Shown piece by piece: positions 17,804 through 26,738 of a DNA stretch of 64,000 nt (the first letter of the stretch is position 1; every line of letters starts with the position of its first letter). This stretch comes from Bradyrhizobium diazoefficiens (GTDB taxonomy: Bacteria; Pseudomonadota; Alphaproteobacteria; Rhizobiales; Xanthobacteraceae): assembly GCF_016616885.1 (NCBI RefSeq), contig NZ_CP067102.1, positions 7,902,501 through 7,966,500 on the forward strand. The letters are read 5' to 3'. A model generated the notes under the pieces. The model made no database searches. It was not told the origin of the DNA and saw only the letters and a list, made by a program, of their open reading frames with translations. Made by a program: the position numbers and the translations under genes.

Positions 17804-18146
17804 CCCAGGTCCTCGCATAAAAGCCGCGGAAATAGCAGGGTACGCCCGTACCCGCGGGCGCCACAAGATGGGTTGAGAAGATGAACTCTTCAAGACCAAA
17901 GCGCGCGCGGTGTTCAGGGAATGCCCTGGCCGGATGGCGGGTTGACAGGGCGGGAGTGCCAGACGCTCGCAGGGCTTAGTGCACGTCGAAGCTTGGCGAT
18001 GAAGGAGCGGCGCTCGCCACCCTCCCCTGGAGGGGCTCCCCCCAGGGGAAGGTAAGTACAGCCAGCGTCTTCGCGCATGACGGGCGGGGCGAGCTCGGCT
18101 AGACTACCCCTTACAAAAACAAGACGAATTGTCCGGGAGGACAGGC
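17804..18146. other. 343-bp divergent intergenic region between the RND operon and the dehydrogenase gene
   Basis: It holds no convincing gene. It contains the promoters for the two divergent operons and one short palindromic repeat (18020-18051). I see no clear operator, and no efflux regulator gene adjoins it. Confidence 0.6.
18020..18051. repeat. Palindromic repeat CCTCCCCTGG...CCAGGGGAAGG
   Basis: The arms CCCCTGG and CCAGGGG, inside longer C- and G-rich tracts, form a short hairpin. This resembles the common CCTCCCC(T/C)GGAGGGG-type intergenic element. No other copy was recognised in the window. Confidence 0.6.
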
Positions 18147-19301
18147 GTGCATCAGGGACGTGTCGTTTACGGCGCGATCGAGGAGGTCGTGTTCGGCCAT
18201 CCGGCGGCTGAGGCCATTGTTGCGCAGATGGACCGGCTGGGGACGCGCCGCGCCTTCCTGATGGTCTCGGGCACACTCAACCGGCAGACGGACGAAATCG
18301 CGAAGATCGTACAAGCGCTGGGTCCGCGCCGCGGCGGCCTGTTCGATGCGATGCCCGCGCACACGCCGCGCGAGGCGGTGATCGCTGCCACCAATGCCGC
18401 CCGCGAGGCCCGCGCCGATTTGATCGTCACCGTGGGCGGCGGCTCGATCACCGACGGCGCCAAGGCGGTGCAGCTTTGCCTCGCCAATGGCATCGACGAA
18501 ATCGGCGGCATCGACCGCATCCGCGTGCACAAAGGCGTCGCGCCGGAGATGACCGCGCCGACGGTGCGCCAGATCAGCGTGCCGACCACGATTGCCGGCG
18601 GCGAGTTCTCATCCATCGCAGGCGTCACCGACCGCAGCACGCATGTGAAGCAGATGCTGCGGCATCCGCTCACCGTGCCGCGCGCGACCATCCTCGATCC
18701 CGCCATCACCGTGCACACGCCGGAATGGCTGTTTCTCTCCACCGGCGTCCGCGCCATCGACCATTGCGTCGAGGCGATCTGCTCGCGCGAAACGCACCCT
18801 TATGCCGACGCGCAATCGGTGAAGGGCCTCGCCATGCTCGCCGACGCGCTGCCGCGGGTGAAGGCCGGCCCTGCCGATCTCGATGCGCGAATGGATGCAC
18901 AGATCGGCACCTGGCTGTCGATGGGCGCGCTTGCGGCCGGCGTGCCGATGGGGGCGAGCCACGGCATCGGCTATGTGCTGGGTGCGGCCTTCGACGTGCC
19001 GCACGGCTACACCTCCTGCATCATGCTGCCGGCGGTGATGCGCTGGAATGCGAGCGCCAATGCCGAACGCCAGATGATCGTCGCCGCCGCCATGGGTTTT
19101 CCCGGCCACGATGCCGCCGACGTGCTCGATGCCTTTATCCGCTCGCTCGGCATGCCGCGCAGCCTCGCCGATGCCCGCGTCTCGCCGGAACATTTCGACG
19201 CTATCGCCGAACAGGCAATGCGCACGAACTGGATCCCGCGTAACCCGCGCAAGATCGAGAGCCCGGCGCAAGTGCGAGAAATCCTGCTTCTCGCCGCATG
19301 A
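18147..19301 (+). CDS. Iron-containing alcohol dehydrogenase-like / maleylacetate reductase-like protein
   Basis: This encodes 384 residues of the group III alcohol dehydrogenase superfamily. The nucleotide site is VGGGSITDGAK (~96-106) and PTTIAGGEFSS (147-156) follows. The metal-ligand region reads TGVRAIDHCVEA (199-210). His206, His272 and His286 are in place, but the usual metal-binding aspartate is Arg202. Maleylacetate reductases also lose this ligand, so the protein may work without iron. GTG 18147 was chosen because GGGAGG lies 6 nt upstream; a TTG at 18129 is the alternative. The acyl-CoA ligase gene follows 19 nt later, so both probably serve one pathway. The substrate is unknown. 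Confidence 0.8.
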   Translation: MHQGRVVYGAIEEVVFGHPAAEAIVAQMDRLGTRRAFLMVSGTLNRQTDEIAKIVQALGPRRGGLFDAMPAHTPREAVIAATNAAREARADLIVTVGGGSITDGAKAVQLCLANGIDEIGGIDRIRVHKGVAPEMTAPTVRQISVPTTIAGGEFSSIAGVTDRSTHVKQMLRHPLTVPRATILDPAITVHTPEWLFLSTGVRAIDHCVEAICSRETHPYADAQSVKGLAMLADALPRVKAGPADLDARMDAQIGTWLSMGALAAGVPMGASHGIGYVLGAAFDVPHGYTSCIMLPAVMRWNASANAERQMIVAAAMGFPGHDAADVLDAFIRSLGMPRSLADARVSPEHFDAIAEQAMRTNWIPRNPRKIESPAQVREILLLAA

Positions 19302-19320
19302 TTCTAAGCCCGGAGGACTG

Positions 19321-20871
19321 ATGTACCCAGGTCTGCATGCCCGCCTGCGCCCGCTGCAACCCGCCTTCATCATGGCCGCGACCGGCGAGGCCGTCACCTA
19401 TCGCGAGCTCGATGCGCGCAGCAACCGGCTTGCGCATCTGTTTCGCAAGCACGGCTTAAAGCGGCTCGATCACTACTCGATCTTCATGGAGAACAATTCC
19501 CGCTATCTCGAAGCCTGCAGCGCGGGCGAGCGGTCAGGGCTGTATTACACCTGCATCAATTCATTCCTCACGCCGGGCGAGCTCGCTTACCTCCTCGTCA
19601 ACAGCCAGTCGAAGATCTTGATCACGTCGGTGGCAAAACTCGACATCGCGCGCGAGGCGATCCAGGCTTGCCCCGAGATCAAGCTCTGCATCGTCGCCGA
19701 CGGTCCCGGCGAGAGCGACCGCATCGTTGGATTGGCGGACGTCACCGCCGACCTGCCGAAGACACCGATCCCTGATGAATGGCTTGGCACGGCGATGCTC
19801 TACTCCTCCGGCACGACCGGCCGACCGAAGGGCATCTTGCGGCCGCTGCCGGAAGAACCGCCGAAGCACAATCTGCCGCTGTTCGAATTCCTGACCAAAC
19901 TTTGGCGCTACCGCGAGGGCATGGTCTATCTGTCGCCGGCGCCGCTCTATCACTCGGCGCCGCAGGCCGCGGTCAATCTTACGATCCGCATGGGCGGCAC
20001 CGTGGTCATCATGGAGACATTCGATCCAGAGCGCTATCTCCAGCTCGTGCAACAATGGGGCATCACCCACAGCCAGCTGGTGCCGACGATGTTTTCACGG
20101 ATGCTGAAGCTCCCGGAGGAAGTGCGCAGCCGCTACGATTTGTCATCGCTCGAGATCGCGATCCATGCTGCCGCGCCCTGCCCTGCGCTGGTCAAGGACG
20201 ACATCATCAAATGGTGGGGACCGATCATCCACGAATATTACGGCGCGACCGAAGGCCTCGGCTTCACCGCCTGCAACAGCGAGGAATGGCTCAGCCATCG
20301 CGGCACCGTCGGCAAGGTGCTGCTCGGCGACCTCCACATTCTCGACGAGAACATGCAGCCGTGCCCGACCGGCATACCCGGCCAGGTCTGGTTCAAGACG
20401 GGATCGCCGTTCGAATATTTCAACGACCCGGAGAAGACCAAGGAAGCGCGCTCGCCCGACGGCAGCATGAGCACGGTCGGCGATGTCGGCTATGTCGACC
20501 ACGACCGTTTCCTCTATCTCACCGATCGCGCCACCTTCATGATCATCTCAGGTGGTGTGAACATCTATCCGCAGGAATGCGAGAATCTGCTGATTACCCA
20601 TCCGAAGGTCGCGGACGCCGCCGTGTTCGGTGTGCCCAATCCCGACCTCGGCGAGGAGGTGAAGGCCGTGGTGCAGCCGATGCCGGGTGTGATGCCAGGC
20701 GATGCGCTCGCCGAGGAATTGATCGCCTTCTGCGGGGCATCGTTGTCGCGGCAGAAGGTGCCGCGCTCGGTCGATTTCGAGAACGAATTGCCGCGGCTGC
20801 CGACGGGGAAACTCTACAAGCGGCTGCTGCGGGACCGGTATTGGGGCAACAAGACGTCACGGATCGTGTGA
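19321..20871 (+). CDS. AMP-binding acyl-CoA ligase
   Basis: This encodes 516 residues of the ANL superfamily. It should activate a carboxylic acid to its CoA thioester with ATP. The phosphate-binding loop YSSGTTGRPKG is at 161-171, the YYGATEG motif at ~306, and VGDVGYVD follows at ~388. The hinge region ISGGVNIYPQE is near 410, and the catalytic lysine is Lys497 in PTGKLYKR. GGAGG lies 5 nt upstream of ATG 19321. It forms an operon with the dehydrogenase before it and lies ahead of the ABC importer operon. The acid chain cannot be told from sequence alone. Confidence 0.88.
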   Translation: MYPGLHARLRPLQPAFIMAATGEAVTYRELDARSNRLAHLFRKHGLKRLDHYSIFMENNSRYLEACSAGERSGLYYTCINSFLTPGELAYLLVNSQSKILITSVAKLDIAREAIQACPEIKLCIVADGPGESDRIVGLADVTADLPKTPIPDEWLGTAMLYSSGTTGRPKGILRPLPEEPPKHNLPLFEFLTKLWRYREGMVYLSPAPLYHSAPQAAVNLTIRMGGTVVIMETFDPERYLQLVQQWGITHSQLVPTMFSRMLKLPEEVRSRYDLSSLEIAIHAAAPCPALVKDDIIKWWGPIIHEYYGATEGLGFTACNSEEWLSHRGTVGKVLLGDLHILDENMQPCPTGIPGQVWFKTGSPFEYFNDPEKTKEARSPDGSMSTVGDVGYVDHDRFLYLTDRATFMIISGGVNIYPQECENLLITHPKVADAAVFGVPNPDLGEEVKAVVQPMPGVMPGDALAEELIAFCGASLSRQKVPRSVDFENELPRLPTGKLYKRLLRDRYWGNKTSRIV

Positions 20872-21041
20872 CCGAAGGAACTTCGCTCACATCGTGAGAG
20901 AACACCCCGCGACCTTTCGTCATCCGAATTGTCGAGACAGCACGCGCCCTTGCCGGTTGCCTCCCTCCACGCGCGTCGGCTATCGTCCGGTCAAACAGGC
21001 CACAAATGGCCCAAAAGACTAATGTCCAGGGAGGACCGAGG

Positions 21042-22640
21042 ATGCGGAGCGTGTGGGCGCTCGCCGCGACGGCGGCGCTATCTTTGCTGGCGTTTTCGAC
21101 CGCAACGTTCGCAGGTGAGCCCAAACAGGGCGGTATCCTGCGGATGTATCACCGCGACAGCCCGGCGAACGCGTCGATCCTCGAGGGAGCGACCTACTCG
21201 GTCAACGTGCCCTTCATGGGGGTGTTCAACAATCTCGTCATCTATGATCAGCACATCGCGCAGAACAGTCCTGATACCCTCAGGCCCGAGCTGGCCGAAA
21301 GCTGGTCGTGGAGCAGCGACAACAAGAAACTGACGTTCAAACTCCGCCAGGGCGTCAAATGGCATGACGGCAAGCCGTTCACGTCGGCCGACGTGAAGTG
21401 CACGTTCGATCTCCTGATGGGCAAATCGCAGCAGAAGCTGCGGCAGAATCCGCGCAAGACCTGGTACACCGAAGTCAACGACGTCACGCCCAACGGCGAT
21501 CTCGAGGTCTCCTTCGACCTGAAGCGGCCGCAACCTTCGCTGCTGGCGATGCTCGCTTCCGGCTATACGCCGATCTATCCCTGTCACGTCTCTCCGGCGG
21601 ACATGCGCACCCATCCGATCGGGACCGGCCCGTTCAAATTCGTCGAGTTCAAGGCCAATGAGTCGATCAAGCTGACCCGCAATCCTGACTATTGGCGGAA
21701 GGGCCGGCCCTATCTCGACGGCATCGAGTACACGATCATCACGAACCGCTCGACTGCGATTCTCGCCTTTGTCGCCAGCAAGTTCGACATGACCTTCCCG
21801 ACGCACATCACAATCCCACTCCTGAAGGATATCAAATCGCAGGCGCCGAACGCGGTCTGCGTCGTTGAGCCGACCAACGTCTCGACCAATATCATCGTCA
21901 ATTCGGCCTCCCCGCCGTTCGACAACATCGATATCCGCCGGGCGATGGCGATGGCGCTCGACCGCAGGGCCTTCGTCGACATCCTGTTCGAAGGCCAGGC
22001 CGACATCGGCGGCACCATGCTGCCGCCGCCGCAGGGCATCTGGGGCATGCCCAAGGACAAGCTTGAAACCATTCCGGGCTACGGCCAGGACGTGAACGCG
22101 AACCGGGAGGAAGCGAAGAAGCTGATGCAGAAGGCGGGCTACGGCCCCGACAAGCATCTCGCGGTGAAGGTTTCGACGCGCAATCTCGCGGAATATCGCG
22201 ATCCCGCGGTGATCCTGATCGACCAGCTCAAGAGCATCTATATCGACGGCGAGCTCGACGTCGTGGAAACCGCGAATTGGTTCCCGAAAGTCGCGCGCAA
22301 GGACTACATGCTCGGCCTCAATCTGACCGGCAACTCCGTCGACGATCCCGACCAGTCCTTCTACGAGAACTATTCCTGCGGCTCGGAACGGAACTACACC
22401 AACTACTGCAACAAGGAAATCGAGAAGCTGTTCGACTTACAGTCGCAGGAGATCGACACCAACAAGCGCAAGCAACTGGTCTGGGACATCGACAAGAAGC
22501 TGCAGGAGGATGTCGCCCGTCCGATCATTTTCCATGCGCGGGCCGGCAGCTGCTGGCAGCCCTATGTCAAGGGGATCACGATCATGTCGAACAGCTCCTA
22601 TAACGGCTTTCGCTATGAGGACGTGTGGCTCGACAAGTAG
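21042..22640 (+). CDS. Peptide/nickel-type ABC transporter substrate-binding protein (family 5)
   Basis: This encodes 532 residues with a signal peptide ending near TFA (~residue 24). The mature protein begins EPKQGGILRMYHRDSP and shows the SBP_bac_5 pattern: LRPELAESW, LTFKLRQGVKWHDGKPFTSADV (~residues 90-115) and IGTGPFKF. This fold binds dipeptides, nickel chelates, opines or other medium-sized solutes. ATG 21042 was chosen because AGGGAGG lies 7 nt upstream; an in-frame ATG at 21006 precedes the ribosome site and is unlikely. The two permeases and two ATPases follow. Confidence 0.88.
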   Translation: MRSVWALAATAALSLLAFSTATFAGEPKQGGILRMYHRDSPANASILEGATYSVNVPFMGVFNNLVIYDQHIAQNSPDTLRPELAESWSWSSDNKKLTFKLRQGVKWHDGKPFTSADVKCTFDLLMGKSQQKLRQNPRKTWYTEVNDVTPNGDLEVSFDLKRPQPSLLAMLASGYTPIYPCHVSPADMRTHPIGTGPFKFVEFKANESIKLTRNPDYWRKGRPYLDGIEYTIITNRSTAILAFVASKFDMTFPTHITIPLLKDIKSQAPNAVCVVEPTNVSTNIIVNSASPPFDNIDIRRAMAMALDRRAFVDILFEGQADIGGTMLPPPQGIWGMPKDKLETIPGYGQDVNANREEAKKLMQKAGYGPDKHLAVKVSTRNLAEYRDPAVILIDQLKSIYIDGELDVVETANWFPKVARKDYMLGLNLTGNSVDDPDQSFYENYSCGSERNYTNYCNKEIEKLFDLQSQEIDTNKRKQLVWDIDKKLQEDVARPIIFHARAGSCWQPYVKGITIMSNSSYNGFRYEDVWLDK

Positions 22641-22664
22641 CACGCCAGGCTGAGGAGATTTTTT

Positions 22665-22737
22665 TGAGCATGATCTTGTCGGAAAACCGCCACGCACTTT
22701 GCGCTAACGCGGCCCTCCGGGTCCGGATCATGCTCTA
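22665..22737. repeat. Intergenic repeat GAGCATGATC...GGATCATGCTC
   Basis: Outer arms GAGCATGATC and GGATCATGCTC are inverted around a centre containing GTCGGAAAACCGC. It sits between the binding-protein gene and the first permease, inside the transporter operon. A hairpin there could stabilise the upstream message and lower permease expression. A partial relative with GGAAAAGTGTG and GGTTTTCCGA lies near 33185-33215. Confidence 0.75.
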
Positions 22738-22758
22738 GCGGCTCGCGGAGGGCGAAAG

Positions 22759-23706
22759 ATGTTTGCCTATCTGGTGCGACGCCTGTTCCTGATGCTCGTG
22801 ACCCTGTTCGGGATCTCGGTCGTCATCTTCTTCCTGCTGCGCATCGTGCCCGGCAACATCGTCGACATCCTGTTCGCGGCAGCCGGTTATGTCGATCCCG
22901 CCGACGAGGTCGATCTCGAGAAGCAGCTCGGCATCGATCAGCCGCTGGTGATGCAGTATCTGCACTGGATCAGCGGCCTGCTGCACGGCGATCTCGGTTA
23001 CTCCTACGTGTCGGAGAAGCCGGCGCTGCAGGAGATTTTGCCGCGGATCCCAATCACGGCGCGGCTCGCTGGGCTAGCGCTGCTGTTCTCGGCGTCGATC
23101 GGCATTCCGCTCGGGGTCATCAGCGCGGTCAAGCAGGGCACCCGGCTCGACTACGCGCTGCGCGTGGTGAGCTTGAGCGGATTGTCGCTGCCCTCGTTCT
23201 GGCTCGGCCTGCTGATCCTCACCGCGTCGGTTGCGATGTTCGGCCAGATCCCGATCTTCAATCCCAATCCGGCGACGTGGCTCGAGGCGTTTGCGACCTA
23301 TGCCGTGCCGGCCGCCGCCGTCGGCTTCCGCAGCGCGGCGCTGACCATGCGCATCACGCGGTCCTCGATGCTGGAAGTGCTGCGGCAGGATTACATCCGC
23401 ACCGCGCGCGCCAAGGGCGCTTCCGATGCCGCCGTAAACTATCACCACGCGCTGAAGAACGCGATCCTGCCCGTCATCACCGTGATCGGCATCGAGGCGG
23501 CGTTCCTGATCGGCGGCCTGATCGTCACCGAGACCGTGTTCAACATCCCCGGCGTCGCGCGCTTCCTGGTCGAGGCGATCCGCTGGCGCGATTATCCGAT
23601 CGTGCAGAACCTCGTGATGCTGATTGCGGTGGTGGTGGTGAGCGCGAATTTCATCGTCGACATGCTCTACGCCGTGTTCGATCCACGCATCCGGTATACG
23701 GACTAG
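22759..23706 (+). CDS. ABC transporter permease (DppB-like)
   Basis: This encodes 315 residues with six predicted membrane helices. The first (~9-30) is followed by the periplasmic loop typical of DppB/OppB. The EAA cytoplasmic loop reads IRTARAKGASDAAVNYHHALKNA (~residues 214-236), where the protein meets the ATPase. It pairs with the DppC-like permease encoded 9 nt downstream. Confidence 0.9.
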   Translation: MFAYLVRRLFLMLVTLFGISVVIFFLLRIVPGNIVDILFAAAGYVDPADEVDLEKQLGIDQPLVMQYLHWISGLLHGDLGYSYVSEKPALQEILPRIPITARLAGLALLFSASIGIPLGVISAVKQGTRLDYALRVVSLSGLSLPSFWLGLLILTASVAMFGQIPIFNPNPATWLEAFATYAVPAAAVGFRSAALTMRITRSSMLEVLRQDYIRTARAKGASDAAVNYHHALKNAILPVITVIGIEAAFLIGGLIVTETVFNIPGVARFLVEAIRWRDYPIVQNLVMLIAVVVVSANFIVDMLYAVFDPRIRYTD

Positions 23707-23715
23707 GAGAGGCGC

Positions 23716-24609
23716 TTGGCCGCAATCGACTTTGACGTTGAGCTGAGGCGGGCCGGGGCGCATGCCACCGGCGGCTGGCGGCGCGTGCTGTTTATGGCGC
23801 AACGGCACGTGCTGGGTGCGGCCGGACTCGTCATCATGACGCTGTTCGTGCTGACGGCGATCTTTGCCGACTTCATCGCGCGCTATGATCCGCTGAGCGT
23901 CGATTCCGCACACGCACTGATGCGGCCGAGCCTGGCGCACTGGATGGGCACGGACTCGTTCGGCCGTGACGTGTTCAGCCGCATCATCCACGGCGCACGG
24001 ATTTCGCTCGCGGTCGGCATCGGCTCGACCGCGCTCGGCGGCTCGATCGGCGTGATCGTCGGCCTCACCTCGGGCTATCTCTCCGGCTGGGTCGATCTCG
24101 TTTTCCAGCGTGTCTCCGACATCTTGCAGGCGCTGCCGCTGCTGGTGCTGGCCCTGATCATGACCGCCGCACTCGGCCCGTCGCTGCCGAACGTGATCCT
24201 CGCGATTGCCATTCCGCTGATCCCGACCGTCTCGCGCGTCACCCGCGCCAACACACTGGCGCTGCGCGAGCAGCCGTTCGTGGAAGCGGCGAAATCGATC
24301 GGCATGAGCGAGGTGCGCATAGCGCTACGACATGTGCTGCCGAACACGCTGGCACCACTGATCGTGCTCGCCACGGCCCAGCTCGGCTCGACCATCCTCA
24401 CCGAAGCGTCGCTCTCCTTTCTCGGTCTCGGCATTCCCGAGCCTTATCCGTCATGGGGCCGTATGCTTTCCGAGTCCGCCGCCGAATATGTCCGCACCGC
24501 GCCATGGCTGGTGATCTTCCCGGGCATCGCCATCAGCCTCGCCGTGTTTGGCGCCAATCTGTTCGGCGACGCGCTCCGCGACATCCTCGATCCCCGGCAG
24601 CGCGGCTGA
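23716..24609 (+). CDS. ABC transporter permease (DppC-like)
   Basis: This encodes 297 residues starting at TTG 23716 with AGGAGA just upstream. It has an N-terminal cytoplasmic extension, a first helix, the [21 protein letters not shown] segment characteristic of DppC/OppC (~residues 75-95), and an EAA loop near [11 protein letters not shown] (~191-201). The stop overlaps the next ATG by one base (24609). Confidence 0.9.
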   Translation: MAAIDFDVELRRAGAHATGGWRRVLFMAQRHVLGAAGLVIMTLFVLTAIFADFIARYDPLSVDSAHALMRPSLAHWMGTDSFGRDVFSRIIHGARISLAVGIGSTALGGSIGVIVGLTSGYLSGWVDLVFQRVSDILQALPLLVLALIMTAALGPSLPNVILAIAIPLIPTVSRVTRANTLALREQPFVEAAKSIGMSEVRIALRHVLPNTLAPLIVLATAQLGSTILTEASLSFLGLGIPEPYPSWGRMLSESAAEYVRTAPWLVIFPGIAISLAVFGANLFGDALRDILDPRQRG

Positions 24610-25613
24610 TGACTGACACCTCCGATCTCGTGCTCGAAGTGAAGAACCTGAAAACGGTGTTCTTCACGAATTCCGGCCTGTTCAAAGCGGTCGACGACGT
24701 CTCCTTCACCGTGAACCGCGGCGAGACGCTCGCCATCGTCGGTGAATCCGGCTGCGGCAAGAGCGTCACCGCGCTGTCACTGATGCGGCTGGTGCCGGAT
24801 CCGCCGGGTCGCATCGTCGGCGGCTCGGTCACGCTCGAAGGCACCGATCTGCTGGCGCTTGACGAAGCGGAGATGCGCAAGATCCGGGGCAATCGCATCT
24901 CCATGATCTTTCAGGAGCCGATGACCTCGCTCAATCCGGTGATGCGGATCGGCGACCAGATCGTCGAGGCGGTGCGGCTGCACCGGAGCTTATCGACAAG
25001 GGAGGCACGAGACATCGCAGTCGAAATGCTGCGGCTGGTGCGCATCCCCGAGCCGCCGCGGCGCGCGCGCGAATATCCACACCAGCTCTCCGGCGGGATG
25101 CGCCAGCGCGCGATGATCGCGATGGCGCTGGCGTGCCGGCCGGCGCTGCTGATCGCGGACGAACCGACCACCGCGCTCGACGTCACCATCCAGGCCCAGA
25201 TCCTGGCGCTGATCCTCGATCTTCAGAAGGAGCTGGGCACCGGCCTTGTCCTGATCACGCATGATCTCGGCGTCGTCGCGCAGACCGCGCAGCGGGTGAT
25301 CGTGATGTATGCGGGACGGAAGGTCGAAGAAGCCAGCGTCGAGGCGCTGTTCGCGTCGCCAAAACACCCTTACACGCGAGGACTGATGGCCTCGATCCCC
25401 GCCGTGCCCACATCCGGCGTCGCTGCACAGGAGCGGCTGAACGAAATTCCCGGCACGGTGCCGTCGCTGGTGCGGTTGCCGAAGGGCTGCGCGTTCGCGC
25501 CGCGCTGCCCGCTCGCAATCAAGCGCTGCGAGGAATATCCGCCGCTTGCGGACTGGGGCGGCGGCCATCTCGCCGCCTGCTGGCGCGCGGCTGAAGTCGC
25601 GGAGGTGGCATGA
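24609..25613 (+). CDS. ABC transporter ATPase (DppD-like)
   Basis: This encodes 334 residues: Walker [11 protein letters not shown]-loop [12 protein letters not shown], signature [15 protein letters not shown], Walker [14 protein letters not shown] and the H-loop ITHDLG. The C-terminal part carries the cysteine-rich oligopeptide/dipeptide extension ([14 protein letters not shown]). It starts at ATG 24609; an in-frame extension upstream would overlap the permease gene. It overlaps the next gene by ATGA. Confidence 0.9.
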   Translation: MTDTSDLVLEVKNLKTVFFTNSGLFKAVDDVSFTVNRGETLAIVGESGCGKSVTALSLMRLVPDPPGRIVGGSVTLEGTDLLALDEAEMRKIRGNRISMIFQEPMTSLNPVMRIGDQIVEAVRLHRSLSTREARDIAVEMLRLVRIPEPPRRAREYPHQLSGGMRQRAMIAMALACRPALLIADEPTTALDVTIQAQILALILDLQKELGTGLVLITHDLGVVAQTAQRVIVMYAGRKVEEASVEALFASPKHPYTRGLMASIPAVPTSGVAAQERLNEIPGTVPSLVRLPKGCAFAPRCPLAIKRCEEYPPLADWGGGHLAACWRAAEVAEVA

Positions 25614-26596
25614 CCGAGGCGCTGCTCGAAGTCACCGATCTCAAAAAGCACTATCCGGTGCGCGCCGGCGTGCTGCGCCGGCAGGTGGGCACCGTGCATT
25701 CGGTCGACGGCGTCTCGTTTTCGCTCGGTGCGGGCGAGACGCTTGGCCTTGTCGGTGAATCCGGCTGTGGCAAGTCGACGGTGGCGCGCAGCGTGCTACG
25801 GCTGGTCGAGCCGACCTCGGGCCGGATCTGCCTCGACGGTGAGGACATCACGCATCTGTCCAAGTCGGCGCTACGGCCATATCGCCGTTCGATGCAGATC
25901 GTGTTCCAGGATCCCTTTGCCTCGCTTAATCCGCGCATGACGGCGGGCGATATCGTTGGCGAGCCGATCGCGGTCCATGGACTCGCGACCGGCAAGGCGC
26001 TGGAGGCGCGCGTCGCAAAACTGTTCGAGCAGGTCGGCTTGCGGCCCGACCAGATGCGCAATTTCCCGCATCAATTCTCCGGTGGCCAGCGCCAGCGCAT
26101 CTGCATCGCGCGGGCGCTTGCGCTGGAGCCGCGCCTGATCGTCTGCGACGAGCCGGTGTCCGCGCTCGATGTCTCGATCCAGGCGCAGGTGATCAATCTG
26201 CTGATCGACCTGCAACGGCAGCACGGCTTCTCATATCTCTTCATCGCGCACGACCTCGCCGTGGTCGCGCATATCAGCCACCGCGTCGCCGTGATGTATC
26301 TCGGCCGCATCGTCGAGATCGCCGACAAGGACGAGCTGTTCCGAAACCCCCGCCATCCCTACACGCAGGCCCTGCTTGCCTCGGTGCCGATCGCCAATCC
26401 GCTGGCGAAGAAGCTCGCGCCGCTGGTCGACGGCGACGTGCCGAGCCCGGTCAATCCGCCGCCCGGCTGCGCGTTTCACACCCGCTGCCGGTTTGCGATG
26501 GAGCGATGCAAGACCGAGCGGCCGATGCTGTTGGATGCGGGCGACGGGCACCAGGTGGCGTGCTTGTTGAACGAGGGGACGGGGCGAGCCTCCTAA
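25610..26596 (+). CDS. ABC transporter ATPase (DppF-like)
   Basis: This encodes 328 residues: Walker [11 protein letters not shown]-loop [12 protein letters not shown], signature [15 protein letters not shown], Walker [14 protein letters not shown] and the C-terminal oligopeptide-type cysteine cluster [14 protein letters not shown]. It is the second ATPase of the importer, translationally coupled to the first. It completes a five-part set (binding protein, two permeases, two ATPases). Confidence 0.9.
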   Translation: MTEALLEVTDLKKHYPVRAGVLRRQVGTVHSVDGVSFSLGAGETLGLVGESGCGKSTVARSVLRLVEPTSGRICLDGEDITHLSKSALRPYRRSMQIVFQDPFASLNPRMTAGDIVGEPIAVHGLATGKALEARVAKLFEQVGLRPDQMRNFPHQFSGGQRQRICIARALALEPRLIVCDEPVSALDVSIQAQVINLLIDLQRQHGFSYLFIAHDLAVVAHISHRVAVMYLGRIVEIADKDELFRNPRHPYTQALLASVPIANPLAKKLAPLVDGDVPSPVNPPPGCAFHTRCRFAMERCKTERPMLLDAGDGHQVACLLNEGTGRAS

Positions 26597-26597
26597 C

Positions 26598-26737
26598 GTC
26601 GTCATGGCGAAAGCCAAGACCCATTACCCCAGGGAGAAGTTGCGGCGCGACCCGGTAGCCTCATAGGACACAATAACAAGCAGCGGTGGTAATGGGTCCT
26701 GGATCTGCGCTCGCTCCGCTCGCATGTCCAGGACGAC
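26598..26737. repeat. 140-bp palindromic intergenic element at a convergent gene junction
   Basis: The outer arms are CGTCGTCATGG and CCAGGACGAC, with an inner inverted pair ACCCATTACC and GGTAATGGGT. It fills the whole gap between the importer's last gene and the end of the convergent carboxylase gene. It may serve as a shared transcript end. Confidence 0.75.
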
Positions 26738-26738
26738 A

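Noticed and set aside
26598..26737. The palindromic element between the importer and carboxylase genes as an insertion sequence end
   Set aside because: No transposase frame, target duplication or IS-like terminal repeats are present. It is a short intergenic repeat.
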